From NCBI GenBank assembly GCA_001898965.1, contig MKVW01000001.1, forward strand, positions 306,794 through 370,793: a stretch of 64,000 bases of DNA, read 5' to 3'. The position numbers and the translations under genes were made by a program. Shown one piece after another: positions 8,924 to 17,349 of this stretch; positions within the stretch are counted from its first letter, which is position 1, and each line of letters starts with the position of its first letter. The stretch is from Rhizobiales bacterium 62-17. Its GTDB lineage: Bacteria > Pseudomonadota > Alphaproteobacteria > Rhizobiales > Beijerinckiaceae. The notes beneath the pieces are model-generated. The model did no database searches. It saw nothing but the letters and a program-made list of their open reading frames with translations, and had not been told where the DNA came from.

Positions 8924-9314
8924 AATTGGCGTTTTGGACCGGCCGTTGACGGTCGGTCCACCAGTCGCGGCGCGGAAACAAAGCCGCGACGGCGATGAGG
9001 ATGGGCGGAACGAGGCTGATCGTGCCGAGGATGCTCAGCAGGATTGGATAGTTCGCGCCGAAAAGCGTCGTGTGCAAGATATGGATCAGGCTGAGCCACA
9101 ACACGCCGCAGGCCAGGATGATGAGAGCCACCACCTGCGATGGCAGGCCGATGTCGTTTAAAAGTGCTCTTACGAGAAGCGCGAGGCCGACGTGATAGAC
9201 GATGACGGCTTGATAGGTGCCGCCGATGGCCGAGCCCCGACCAAAAACTACAAACAACATCGTGACGATGCCTGCCAGGGCAATCAGCCCGCCGAAATAG
9301 CTTTTTCTGTCCAT
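8904..9314 (-). CDS. Small four-TM membrane protein of unknown function
   Basis: 136 residues with four clear hydrophobic stretches (about 8-27, 37-58, 62-83, 90-113) and a short basic/polar tail ending in SSPSPY. I do not recognise a family. The start MDRKSYF is typical of small inner-membrane proteins. It lies downstream of the DUF6157 gene on the same strand with a 44-base gap, and its 3' end overlaps the TauE/SafE gene. Confidence 0.6.
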   Translation of the reverse strand: MDRKSYFGGLIALAGIVTMLFVVFGRGSAIGGTYQAVIVYHVGLALLVRALLNDIGLPSQVVALIILACGVLWLSLIHILHTTLFGANYPILLSILGTISLVPPILIAVAALFPRRDWWTDRQRPVQNANSSPSPY

Positions 9315-9358
9315 GGGTGTCTCGTCAGCTCAACGCTGACCAACGTCGTTGATGCCCT

Positions 9359-9760
9359 TTAGTTCCGGCTGCTGCGCATGCCATTGACGATCTTTACGTC
9401 CGGCTTCTTGGCGAACTGCCGATAGGCCGGCGTTTCCACGCCATGGAGCGCGACGCGGCCCTTGTCGTCGTGGTGCAGGCCCCAGCCGAATTGCTTGACC
9501 AGCGGTGAGCAGCGCAGACAGGCTTTTGGCTTCGAGAAGAATTCGGCGCGCGCCTGTTTCCATTCCGAGCGGGGAATTTGCGCCCGCTCGGCGTGGGTGA
9601 GGAACAGCACGTCGTCGCTGGTATGGCAGTAGGGCTTGTCGTAGATCAGGCGATGCTGGATCGCGGCGATGGTGCCGGTTTTCTCGGGCACGATGCCATG
9701 CTTTGCCGTGCTGTCGGGCGAAACCACGATGAAGGTATTGATGTAATTGGTCGTCTTCAT
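9359..9760 (-). CDS. DUF6157-family protein
   Basis: 133 residues starting MKTTNYINTFIVVSPDS, a highly characteristic opening of the DUF6157 family. Other conserved-looking segments are HRLIYDKPYCHTSDDVLF, a CLRC pair and the GWGLHHDDKGRVAL turn. Function is unknown. The ATG overlaps the TGA of the MocR gene (ATGA), so it is translated from the same message. The 269-residue reading frame that contains it starts inside the MocR gene in another frame and is not the real start. Confidence 0.8.
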   Translation of the reverse strand: MKTTNYINTFIVVSPDSTAKHGIVPEKTGTIAAIQHRLIYDKPYCHTSDDVLFLTHAERAQIPRSEWKQARAEFFSKPKACLRCSPLVKQFGWGLHHDDKGRVALHGVETPAYRQFAKKPDVKIVNGMRSSRN

Positions 9761-11190
9761 GCCTTTTGCCTCAAAGCGGTGGCGAGTGAACGATAGAGGC
9801 GCGGATCGCTGGATTGCGCCACGTTGAAGCGCAAAAAGCGATGCGCGGTTTGCGACAGGCTGAATGCATTGCCCGGCGCCAGCACGATATTGTCGCGCAA
9901 GCAGGCGCGGGCCACGTCGGCGGTATCGATCCCGTCCGGCACCGTACACCACAGAAACATGCCAGCCTGTGGCTGCAACCACGGCACGATGCCGAGCGGT
10001 TTGAGCCGCGCCGTCGTTTCCGCACGGGCCTCGGCCAGGCGTGCGCGCAGACCATCCACATGCTTGCGATAGCTGCCATCGGTCAGCAAAGCCAGCACCA
10101 GTTCGGAGGCGAGCCGCCCAGCACCGAAACTGGTGGCGATCTTCAAATCCGTCAGGCCTTCGATCCAATCGGGCCGCGCGGCGATGAAGCCGCAGCGCAC
10201 CGAGGCCGACAGCGTCTTCGAGAAACTGCCGATATGGATGACCTTGTTCAAGCCATCGAAAGCCGCGAGCCTGGGCGCCGGTGTCTGCTCGAAATCGGCG
10301 AAAATATCATCTTCGATAATGGTCACGCCTGCCTGGTCGGCCAAGGTCAACAGCCGGTGCGCGATCACGGGTGAGAGTGTCGCGCCGGTCGGGTTATGAA
10401 CGGCCGAATTGGTGATGTAGAGGCGCGGGCGATGGGTCGTCAGGGCTTGCGCGAACAGATCGATGTCGGGGCCATCGGGGCGATAGGGCACGCTGACGAT
10501 CTTGGCGCGATGCGCCCGCAGCAGCGCATGAAAATTGAAGTAGCAGGGATCGTCGATCAACACCGTATCGCCGGGCTCGATCAGAAAACGACACAGAAGA
10601 TCGATCGCCTGCGTGCCGGAATCGGCGAGCATGATCTGATCGGGCGAGACGACGATGCCGTGCTCACTCATGCGGCGCGCGAGAAGTTGACGCAGCGGCG
10701 GCAGGCCAAGCGGCACGCCATAGTCGGTCAGCGCGGATTGCGGTGCGCGTGACAGGCTGCGCAGCGCCCTCCGGATCGCCTCTTCCGGCATCCACGCGGG
10801 CGGCAACCATCCGCAGCCGGGCTTGAGAATGTCGTCATCCGCATCGAGCGATTGGCGCGAAATCCAGAGCGGGTCGATTTCCCGGTCGAGTTTGGGGCTA
10901 AGTTCGGCAAGCGACAGCGGCGCCAGGGGCGCCGCGACATAGAAACCGGACCCCGGCCGCGAGCGGATGGCGCCTTCCGCCGCCAGGCGTTCGTAAGCCT
11001 CGACCACCGTCGATGTCGACACGCCCATGGTCTTGGCGAAAGCACGCACCGAGGGCAGGCGCGCACCCGGCGTCAGGCTGCGCACGGCGATCCGCTGCGA
11101 GATCGCCTGCATCACGGCTGAGATCCGCGTGCTGGCGCTTTGGCCCGTGATATCGACCGGGATGTCCATCTGTACTGCACTCAAGGCCAT
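9757..11190 (-). CDS. MocR-type transcriptional regulator (GntR HTH fused to aminotransferase fold)
   Basis: About 477 residues. The N-terminal winged helix contains LPSVRAFAKTMGVSTSTVVEA and ends in RSRPGSGFYV, a textbook GntR wing. After a linker comes a fold-type I aminotransferase domain with the PLP lysine in IGSFSKTLSA and the aspartate in IIEDDIFADF. MocR proteins sense PLP or an amino compound and usually control a divergent transporter or metabolic gene. Here that is the EamA exporter, and a 5-bp direct repeat typical of MocR operators lies between them. An ATG seven codons downstream is the alternative start. Confidence 0.9.
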   Translation of the reverse strand: MALSAVQMDIPVDITGQSASTRISAVMQAISQRIAVRSLTPGARLPSVRAFAKTMGVSTSTVVEAYERLAAEGAIRSRPGSGFYVAAPLAPLSLAELSPKLDREIDPLWISRQSLDADDDILKPGCGWLPPAWMPEEAIRRALRSLSRAPQSALTDYGVPLGLPPLRQLLARRMSEHGIVVSPDQIMLADSGTQAIDLLCRFLIEPGDTVLIDDPCYFNFHALLRAHRAKIVSVPYRPDGPDIDLFAQALTTHRPRLYITNSAVHNPTGATLSPVIAHRLLTLADQAGVTIIEDDIFADFEQTPAPRLAAFDGLNKVIHIGSFSKTLSASVRCGFIAARPDWIEGLTDLKIATSFGAGRLASELVLALLTDGSYRKHVDGLRARLAEARAETTARLKPLGIVPWLQPQAGMFLWCTVPDGIDTADVARACLRDNIVLAPGNAFSLSQTAHRFLRFNVAQSSDPRLYRSLATALRQKA

Positions 11191-11219
11191 AACAGTTTCG
11201 GAAGATTGTACTGTATTGT
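11171..11219. promoter_or_regulatory. Candidate MocR operator: repeated TGTACTG and direct repeat ATTGT-N5-ATTGT
   Basis: The heptamer TGTACTG occurs at 11171-11177 and again at 11208-11214. The second copy is embedded in ATTGTACTGTATTGT (11205-11219), a direct repeat of ATTGT with a 10-bp period, one helical turn. MocR regulators are known to bind direct rather than inverted repeats. The upstream copy lies across the regulator's start region, which would allow autoregulation. The gene pair is divergent, so both promoters could be controlled from here. Confidence 0.55.
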
Positions 11220-11269
11220 CCCTGGTTGTGCCAGCCCGTCCCGCCGATAGAGGCTCGACGAGGTGTGAA

Positions 11270-12133
11270 ATGGACAAGACGGCGACGGCCTGGATCAACG
11301 GTTTTCTCGGTGTGCTGATTTTCAGCGGCTCCCTGCCGGCAACGCGGGTGGCCGTGGCTGATTTCGATCCGGTCTTCCTCACTGTCGCCCGTGCTGCTTT
11401 GGCCGGCGTGCTGGCGCTGGGCCTCCTGCTGATCTTCCGTGAGAAGCGGCCCGCGCGGGAAGATCTGGTCTCGCTGTTGATCGTCTCTCTTGGCGTCGTC
11501 GTCGGCTTTCCGCTGCTCACGGCTTTGGCGCTGCGTCATGTCACCTCGGCTCATTCTATCGTCTTCGTCGGCCTGTTGCCGTTGGCGACAGCTATTTTCG
11601 GTGTGTGGCGAGGTGGCGAACGTCCGCGTCTCGCCTTCTGGCTGTTCTCGGGTCTCGGCAGTGCTTTCGTCGCGGGCTTCGCGCTCTCGCAAGGGGTGAG
11701 CGCGTCACCCCTGGGCGATGTGTTGATGCTGGCCGCCATCATCGTCTGCGGCCTCGGTTATGCGGAGGGAGGACGCCTGTCGCGCAAGCTCGGCGGCTGG
11801 CAGGTGATCTCCTGGGCGCTGGTTCTGTCGTTGCCGATCATGGTGGCGCTCGCGGCATTCACTTGGCCGGGCTCCTTCACCCATGTGAGCGAACCGGCGT
11901 GGCTGGGCCTGGCTTATGTCTCGCTGTTCAGCATGCTCATCGGCTTCATCTTCTGGTATCGCGGTCTGGCGCTTGGCGGCATCGCCGCCGTCGGCCAGTT
12001 GCAGCTGCTGCAACCCTTCTTCGGCCTGGCGCTGGCCGCGACCTTGCTGCATGAGGCGGTGAGCCCGTGGATGCTGCTGGTCACCATCGCCGTGGTCGCC
12101 TGCGTGGCGGGTGCGAGAAAGTTCGCGCGATAG
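11270..12133 (+). CDS. EamA/DMT-superfamily exporter
   Basis: 287 residues with about ten hydrophobic segments and two EamA repeats; each repeat begins with a short hydrophobic helix (INGFLGVLIFSGSLPATRVA; DVLMLAAIIVCGLGYAEGG). DMT exporters of this kind efflux amino acids, nucleobases or vitamers. The start ATGGACAAGAC is preceded by AGGTGTGAA, and the frame extends upstream only through the MocR operator region. It is divergent from a MocR regulator, the classical arrangement for a regulator-exporter pair. A PLP-related or amino-acid substrate is the natural guess. Confidence 0.85.
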   Translation: MDKTATAWINGFLGVLIFSGSLPATRVAVADFDPVFLTVARAALAGVLALGLLLIFREKRPAREDLVSLLIVSLGVVVGFPLLTALALRHVTSAHSIVFVGLLPLATAIFGVWRGGERPRLAFWLFSGLGSAFVAGFALSQGVSASPLGDVLMLAAIIVCGLGYAEGGRLSRKLGGWQVISWALVLSLPIMVALAAFTWPGSFTHVSEPAWLGLAYVSLFSMLIGFIFWYRGLALGGIAAVGQLQLLQPFFGLALAATLLHEAVSPWMLLVTIAVVACVAGARKFAR

Positions 12134-12140
12134 GAAGTGA

Positions 12141-12602
12141 TCAGCCGGATTGCTTCTGCCAGAGCCGATAGAGATGATCTTCTTCGGCGACCTCCGGCGG
12201 GCTGTGCTTGATCGACAGTCCACTCTGTTGATCAAGCGGCTTCATCAGTTCGGCGGCGATCGCCGCCGTCGACAGGCCGAAGGGCTCCGCCTGAGCGTTG
12301 GAATAGGCAAAGGTGATGTCGCGAATGCCCGACATGCGCATGGCGGCAAGGCACATCGGACAGGGCTGGCCGCTGGCATAGACCGAGCAGCCTTCGAGGC
12401 GCGGCGAGCCCAGCGCTTTGCCGGCGGCGCGCAGCGCCAGAAGCTCCGCATGGGCGGTCGGATCGTTGTCGGCGAGCAGGCGATTGACGGCGCGCGCGAC
12501 GATCTCGCCATCCTTCACCACCACGGCACCGAAGGGACGTCCGCCTTGGCGGATGTTCTCGCGGGCGAGGGCGATGGCTTCATCGAGAAAACGATTGGTC
12601 AT
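12141..12602 (-). CDS. CMP/dCMP-type zinc deaminase (nucleoside/guanine deaminase-like)
   Basis: 153 residues with the two zinc motifs of the cytidine-deaminase superfamily: THAELLAL-type HAE (catalytic Glu and first ligand) and GQPCPMCLAAM (PCxxC). The N-terminal segment GRPFGAVVVKDGEIVARAVN matches guanine/tRNA-adenosine deaminase-like members. The substrate is not determined. Its ATG overlaps the stop of the preceding VOC gene (ATGA), so it belongs to a translationally coupled run of NUDIX, VOC and deaminase that looks like small-molecule housekeeping. Confidence 0.85.
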   Translation of the reverse strand: MTNRFLDEAIALARENIRQGGRPFGAVVVKDGEIVARAVNRLLADNDPTAHAELLALRAAGKALGSPRLEGCSVYASGQPCPMCLAAMRMSGIRDITFAYSNAQAEPFGLSTAAIAAELMKPLDQQSGLSIKHSPPEVAEEDHLYRLWQKQSG

Positions 12603-13048
12603 GGGGAACTCGCTGTTGAGGACAGGGGGCCGGCGAAAAGCAGCAGATTGCCATCTGGATCCTGGACGATGAAATCACGCGTGCCCCAGGGCTGCATTTT
12701 TAAGGGCTGAAAGAAAGCCGTGCCGTTGGATTGAAATTCAGCGAACAGCGCTTCGATATCCGCTGCCGCCGCAACGGTGAAGGACACGGAAAGCAGTTGT
12801 TCGCGCTGGCGCAGCGCCGCGTCCATCACCGGCTCGTCGACGTGACGCAGGTTCACCGCTGCTCCATCGCGCTTGACCTGCGCATAGAAGGGCGGCGTGC
12901 CGTAGGTGAAGGCTACCGCGAAGCCGAGTTTGGCGACGAAAAAATCGCAAGAGGCTTTGATATCGGCGACGAACACTTGCGGTTCGGCGCTAACAATGAA
13001 GGTCTTTGCGGCTTGATCCTGATGATCGGCCAAAATCCTTGTCCTCAA
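12599..13048 (-). CDS. VOC-family protein (glyoxalase/bleomycin-resistance fold)
   Basis: About 149 residues: one VOC module pair with PQVFVADIKASCDFFVAKLGF at the N-terminal side and the C-terminal DFIVQDPDGNLLLFAG, whose Glu/Asp-rich DPDGN turn is diagnostic. Function is unknown. The upstream-most start is a TTG that overlaps the NUDIX stop as TTGA. A TTG six codons later follows AGGACAAGGA, so the exact start is open. It lies between coupled NUDIX and deaminase genes. Confidence 0.8.
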   Translation of the reverse strand: MRTRILADHQDQAAKTFIVSAEPQVFVADIKASCDFFVAKLGFAVAFTYGTPPFYAQVKRDGAAVNLRHVDEPVMDAALRQREQLLSVSFTVAAAADIEALFAEFQSNGTAFFQPLKMQPWGTRDFIVQDPDGNLLLFAGPLSSTASSP

Positions 13049-13506
13049 TTCTGTCGCGGCAAAGCGGCAAGATAATCGGCTAAACCTTCCGGATAAAGCG
13101 CCACTCCAGATCTCTTGAGTTCGTCAAGATCAATCCATCTCGCTTTCGAAATCAGGCCATTATCTTCAGCGAAGGTGATCTCGTCCCGCTGGTAAAGCGT
13201 CCGGTCGGCCAGCTCGACATCGGCGGCGAAGACAATTTCGTGTCCAAGCGCGCCTTCGTGCGTGAAAATGTTCTCGAACACATGCCAGGGGCCATGGATG
13301 GCGATGGCCGTGCCGAGTTCTTCCCTGAATTCGCGATGCAAGGCCTGTTCGCGGCTTTCGCCATATTCAACGGAGCCGCCGAGCGGGCGCACACCTTTGA
13401 TGAGCCCGGTATCGGTTTCCACCTCCGCGGCCAGCAGCCGTTTGTCCCGCCATACTAGGCCGAGCACCTTGACACGAATAGCCGATGGCGGCCGCCAGAG
13501 TGTCAT
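13045..13506 (-). CDS. NUDIX hydrolase
   Basis: 153 residues with an intact Nudix box: GSVEYGESREQ then ALHREFREELGT, matching GX5EX7REUXEEXGU. Family members hydrolyse nucleoside diphosphates linked to other moieties. The protein opens WRPPSAIRVKVLGLVWRDKRL, a typical first strand. It is probably the first gene of a coupled three-gene run (NUDIX, VOC, deaminase); the aspartic-protease gene ends three bases before its start on the same strand. Confidence 0.9.
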   Translation of the reverse strand: MTLWRPPSAIRVKVLGLVWRDKRLLAAEVETDTGLIKGVRPLGGSVEYGESREQALHREFREELGTAIAIHGPWHVFENIFTHEGALGHEIVFAADVELADRTLYQRDEITFAEDNGLISKARWIDLDELKRSGVALYPEGLADYLAALPRQN

Positions 13507-13509
13507 GGC

Positions 13510-14199
13510 TCATATGCCTCGCAGCACCAGCCTGTCTTTTTCGACATTGAAGCCCGCTAGCCGGTCGAGGAAGGATTGGCCGAGCAGGCTTTCATTCAAG
13601 GCGCCGGGCCGCGCGACGAGCGCGCGCACGCGCCGCACCGTGATGTTTCCCACCGTCAGGGCTTCGAGATAATAGGGCGCGGCCATCGCGGTGCCATTGG
13701 CGGTCGATACCCGCACCGTGTAATTCAGCCCTGACAGATCGACGCCCATGCGCTGAGCGTCTTCCGATGTCAGCACCACGCTGGACGCACCGGTGTCGAA
13801 CATCATCGTCACCTTGGTGCCATCGGCGATGGCCTCGAAGCCGAAATGGCCGTCGCGGCGACGCACTGCGATGGCTTCATCCGCTCCGGCTTTCGGCGTG
13901 CGTCCTGGCACCAATCCATCCATCACCCGCGAGGAGACGCCGGCGAATTCCTGCCGAAACGCATAGCCGGTGACAACAACGCCGAAAATCACCACCCAGG
14001 CTAGTGCCTGCAGCAACGTGGTGGAGAGCTGGCCGCGATGCTCGCTGATGTACCAGCCGACATTGGCGAGGGCGACGAGGCTGAAGGCCAGCACGGCCGC
14101 GAAGGCGCCGGGCGAAAGGCCAAAGATTTTTGCATCGATCATGGTGCCGCCTACGGCGAAAGCGATGGCGACGGCGATGACCACAAGTACGAATTTCAT
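13510..14199 (-). CDS. Membrane-anchored clan AA retropepsin-like aspartic protease (TIGR02281 type)
   Basis: 229 residues. Three N-terminal membrane segments (about 3-22, 30-50, 62-81) precede a single-lobe aspartic-protease domain with the active-site motif MMFDTGASSVVL (Asp135) and the later GQSFLDRLAGFNV, the equivalent of the second hydrophobic-glycine element. Enzymes of this type act as homodimers. This membrane-anchored form is widespread in alphaproteobacteria. Its position next to NUDIX and cobS appears to be simple neighbourhood rather than function. Confidence 0.88.
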   Translation of the reverse strand: MKFVLVVIAVAIAFAVGGTMIDAKIFGLSPGAFAAVLAFSLVALANVGWYISEHRGQLSTTLLQALAWVVIFGVVVTGYAFRQEFAGVSSRVMDGLVPGRTPKAGADEAIAVRRRDGHFGFEAIADGTKVTMMFDTGASSVVLTSEDAQRMGVDLSGLNYTVRVSTANGTAMAAPYYLEALTVGNITVRRVRALVARPGALNESLLGQSFLDRLAGFNVEKDRLVLRGI

Positions 14200-14244
14200 A
14201 TCGAACCAAATGTTTAGCGATGAAAACGGCGAGAATAATCGGTT

Positions 14245-15033
14245 TCAGACAGGATTTTGTGTCAGAAATGCCAACAGAAATCCAATTTCGGCCAATTGCT
14301 GGGCCGCTCCCGCGACATCGCCGGTCTGGCCGCCGATCTGCGCCCGCGACAGTGCGGTGACGGCGAGCGCGCCGGCCGCGGCCACGATACAGGCCACCAT
14401 CACCACATGCAGGCCGGCTTGCGGAACGCCAAAGAGCAGCGCCACTGCCGCGCCACCGCCAAGTGCGGTGACGAAGGCGTGGGTCGTTGGCCGGCCGGCG
14501 GCGCTGGCCGCGCCATCCGTTCGCGCCGGCGGCAGCGCGAACAGCGGCATCAGGCCGAGAGGCCGCGACAAGGCAGCAGCGGCGATCAACAAGCCGGCGG
14601 CGCCAAAACTGCTACGCTCGATGAGGATCGCCAAGGCGGCCCAGCGCAGGCCCAGCGACAGGATCAAGGCCACGCCACCATAGGTGCCAATGCGGCTGTC
14701 TTTCATGATCTCGAGTTTGCGCGCGCGGTCCGCGCTACCGCCAAAACCATCGGCCGTATCGGCAAGCCCGTCTTCATGGAACGCGCCGGTCGTCATCACC
14801 AAGGCCACCAGCGCGAGACCCGCGACGATCATCGCCGGCAGGCCAAGGCCACGGGTTATGATCAGCACCACGGCGGCGGGCAGCGCGATGATGAGCCCCG
14901 CCAGTGGCAACACGCGTGCCATGCGCGAGACGTCTGGCATCGCATGGGGCGATGTTTCAAAAGCCAGTACCGGCACCGGCAGGCGCGAATAAAACCGCAG
15001 ACAGGAGAGCAGGTCGGAAAGGAAAGCCGCCAT
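14245..15033 (-). CDS. cobS: Adenosylcobinamide-GDP ribazoletransferase (cobalamin synthase)
   Basis: 262 residues, multi-spanning. It joins AdoCbi-GDP and alpha-ribazole (or its phosphate), the last step of cobalamin assembly, at the inner membrane. The signature TGAFHEDGLADTADGFGG (residues about 82-99) and KDSRIGTYGG (111-120) are those of CobS (called CobV in older alphaproteobacterial literature). It is the only cobalamin gene on this strand. The partner cobT, which makes the alpha-ribazole phosphate, starts about 450 bp away on the opposite strand beyond a PHA-system gene. Confidence 0.93.
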   Translation of the reverse strand: MAAFLSDLLSCLRFYSRLPVPVLAFETSPHAMPDVSRMARVLPLAGLIIALPAAVVLIITRGLGLPAMIVAGLALVALVMTTGAFHEDGLADTADGFGGSADRARKLEIMKDSRIGTYGGVALILSLGLRWAALAILIERSSFGAAGLLIAAAALSRPLGLMPLFALPPARTDGAASAAGRPTTHAFVTALGGGAAVALLFGVPQAGLHVVMVACIVAAAGALAVTALSRAQIGGQTGDVAGAAQQLAEIGFLLAFLTQNPV

Positions 15034-15038
15034 GCGCG

Positions 15039-15350
15039 CTATTTCTTCTCCAACAAAATCTGCCCCTGATTTTTCAGGAAGCCTTCGATCTTATCGGCCA
15101 GCGGAGCGAGCAGCCACGGCAGCGCCACGGTAACCACCGCATTGGTCGCGTCGATGTCGAGCGTGCCGCTGAGGCTTTGCCCCAGCGCACCGACCGAAAT
15201 ATCCGCGTGCGAGCCGGTCCAGCGGATGTCGTGGCTGGAGAGCTTGTCCTGATACTGCGTGAAAACCTTGCGGATGCCGGCATCGGCCTTTTGCTGGGCC
15301 TCCGGGGCGGTCATGCCATGGGGAAAGGACAGCGTGATATTGCGGGACAT
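15039..15350 (-). CDS. Polyhydroxyalkanoic acid system small protein (PHA_gran_rgn family)
   Basis: 103 residues matching the short PHA-system family (PF09650 type): MSRNITLSFPHGM start, alternating beta strands (SHADISVGALGQSLSGTL) and the C-terminal PWLLAPLADKIEGFLKNQG. The family is associated with polyhydroxyalkanoate granules, but its molecular role is poorly defined. The gene ends five bases before cobS on the same strand, so it may be cotranscribed with it. Divergent cobT begins 129 bp away. Confidence 0.75.
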   Translation of the reverse strand: MSRNITLSFPHGMTAPEAQQKADAGIRKVFTQYQDKLSSHDIRWTGSHADISVGALGQSLSGTLDIDATNAVVTVALPWLLAPLADKIEGFLKNQGQILLEKK

Positions 15351-15479
15351 GGAGAAGCCTTTTCGGGGAACTTTTGCCTGTTGAGTCTGAATTTATAGCA
15401 GAATTGGCCGGCCTCTTTGCAATTGCCGGCGCGCCCGCTACACCGTGCGGCACGTTTTGTCTCCAACCTGCGTATTCCC

Positions 15480-16508
15480 ATGACCTTCAGCCCCACCGCT
15501 TTGCCGTTCGATGATCTCCGCGCGCTGATGGCGCAATTGCCCCCGGCCGCCGAGGAATACGTCGATCTGGTGCGGGCGCGGGACCGGGAACTGGTGAAGC
15601 CGGCCGGTGCGCTGGGCCGCATGGAAGAGATCGTCGAATGGCTGGCCGCCTGGCAGGGCCGTTCGCAGCCCGCCGTCCTGCGGCCGCTGGTGGCGGTCTT
15701 TGCCGGCAATCACGGTGTCGCGGCCCAGGGCGTCTCGGCCTATCCGCAGGCGGTGACGCGCCAGATGCTCGATACGTTCGCCGCCGGCGGCGCCGCGATC
15801 AACCAGATCTGCGCGACGTTCGACATCGGTCTCAAGGTTTTCGATCTCGCGCTCGATCTGCCGACGGCCGACATCACGCAAGAAGCGGCGCTTGATGAAA
15901 AGGCGGCCGCGGCCACCTTCGCTTTCGGCATGGAAGCGATCGCCGGTGGCACTGATCTGTTGTGCCTCGGCGAAATGGGCATCGCCAATACGACCATCGC
16001 GGCGGCGATCTATCATGCGCTTTATGGCGGCAGCGCGCAGGATTGGGTCGGCCGTGGCACCGGCGTCGACGATGCCGGCTTCGCCCGCAAGGTCAGCGCC
16101 GTTGAGCGCGCCGTGGCGCTGCATAAGGCGCATCTGAGCGATCCGCTGGAAGTGATGCGTCGCTTGGGCGGTCGCGAAATCTGCGCTCTGGCTGGCGCCA
16201 TCATCGCCGCGCGCATGGAGCGCATTCCCGTGATCCTCGATGGCTATGTTGTGACGGCCGCCGCCGCCATCCTGCATGCGCTCGATCCTTCCTCCATCGA
16301 TCATTGCATCGCCGGGCATGTGTCGGCCGAAGGCGCCCATGCGCAAGTGCTGCGCCGGCTCGGCAAGAAACCGCTGCTCGATCTCGGCATGCGCTTGGGT
16401 GAAGGCAGCGGCGCGGCGCTGGCCGTGGCCGTCGTCAAGGCGGCACTCGCCTGCCACAACGACATGGCGACGTTCGATCAGGCGAAAGTGGCATCGAAGC
16501 CGAACTAG
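15480..16508 (+). CDS. cobT: Nicotinate-nucleotide-dimethylbenzimidazole phosphoribosyltransferase
   Basis: 342 residues, the normal length. It transfers the phosphoribosyl group of nicotinate mononucleotide to 5,6-dimethylbenzimidazole, supplying alpha-ribazole phosphate to CobS. Recognised segments are KPAGALGRMEEIVEWLA, FAGNHGVAAQGVSAYP, LCLGEMGIANTTIAAAI and LGMRLGEGSGAALA; the last glycine-rich turn binds the phosphate. The frame is open 21 codons upstream, but the extension is Arg/Ala-rich with no family match, so the ATG at the MTFSPTALPF start is used. Divergent from cobS. Confidence 0.93.
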   Translation: MTFSPTALPFDDLRALMAQLPPAAEEYVDLVRARDRELVKPAGALGRMEEIVEWLAAWQGRSQPAVLRPLVAVFAGNHGVAAQGVSAYPQAVTRQMLDTFAAGGAAINQICATFDIGLKVFDLALDLPTADITQEAALDEKAAAATFAFGMEAIAGGTDLLCLGEMGIANTTIAAAIYHALYGGSAQDWVGRGTGVDDAGFARKVSAVERAVALHKAHLSDPLEVMRRLGGREICALAGAIIAARMERIPVILDGYVVTAAAAILHALDPSSIDHCIAGHVSAEGAHAQVLRRLGKKPLLDLGMRLGEGSGAALAVAVVKAALACHNDMATFDQAKVASKPN

Positions 16509-16594
16509 AGGTTTCGCCGCAGCGCAAATCTCAACGGATTGACAAAGCCGCTCGCGGCCGCCTCACTATGCCGATCAATAGGGGAGGTGTCGCG

Positions 16595-17323
16595 GTGCTC
16601 GAACTTTATCATGCGCCTATTTCCACCTGCAGCCAGAAGGTGCGGCTGGTGTTGGCGGAAAAGAACCTGCCGTGGAAGGGGCACACGATCGTCTTCGCCA
16701 ACGGCGACCATGTGAAGCGCGATTATCTCAAGCTCAATCCCAATGGGGTGGTGCCGACGTTGATCGACGGCGGTGATCCCATCATCGACAGTTCCGTCAT
16801 CAACGAATATCTGGAAGACGTTTATCCGGAAATCTCCGTTCGGCCGAAGGATGCGAAAGCCTGCGCGCGCATGCGGGCCTGGCGACAATATATCGACGAA
16901 GTGCCGACCCCCGCGATCCGGCCGCCGTCGTTCAATGCCTATTTCGTGCCGATCTGGGCCAAGATGACCGACGAGCAGTTCGAGGCCTATGCCGATCGCT
17001 TGCCGCTGCGGAAGCATTTTTACAAGAAGATGGGCCGCACCGGCTTCAGCGAGCAGGACATCGCCGAGGCTTTGGAGAAATTGCGCCAGACGCTGGAACG
17101 CATGGAGCGCGCGTTGTCGCTCGGCCCCTGGCTCAATGGCGATGACTATACGCTGGCGGACGTCAGCATCACACCAACTATCGTGCGCATGGAGGATCTG
17201 GGTCTTTCCTCCATGTGGAGCGATCTGCCAAAAGTCACCGATTGGTATGGCCGCATCAGGCTCCGGCCAAATTTTGACATTGCCTATATGCCAGGATCGC
17301 GTGTCCTTGGCCCAAGCTGCTGA
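16595..17323 (+). CDS. Glutathione S-transferase family protein
   Basis: About 242 residues. The N-terminal thioredoxin-like domain reads LELYHAPISTCSQKVRLVLA, with a serine/cysteine pair at the active-site turn, NPNGVVPTLIDGG with the cis-proline and IDSSVINEYLED, the glutathione-gamma-glutamyl site. The C-terminal domain is helical and ends SITPTIVRMEDLGL. I prefer the GTG preceded by GGGGAGG with 7-nt spacing; an in-frame ATG nine codons upstream is the alternative. Possibly a dehalogenase, isomerase or detoxification GST. It is followed by a small ABM-like gene. Confidence 0.85.
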   Translation: MLELYHAPISTCSQKVRLVLAEKNLPWKGHTIVFANGDHVKRDYLKLNPNGVVPTLIDGGDPIIDSSVINEYLEDVYPEISVRPKDAKACARMRAWRQYIDEVPTPAIRPPSFNAYFVPIWAKMTDEQFEAYADRLPLRKHFYKKMGRTGFSEQDIAEALEKLRQTLERMERALSLGPWLNGDDYTLADVSITPTIVRMEDLGLSSMWSDLPKVTDWYGRIRLRPNFDIAYMPGSRVLGPSC

Positions 17324-17349
17324 GGATTGAACTCAAGCGGAGGCATAGC

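Noticed and set aside
8936..8959. GC-rich hairpin after the TauE/SafE gene as a terminator
   Set aside because: It lies inside the coding region of the convergent gene and neither strand has a T-run after it; kept only as a remark.
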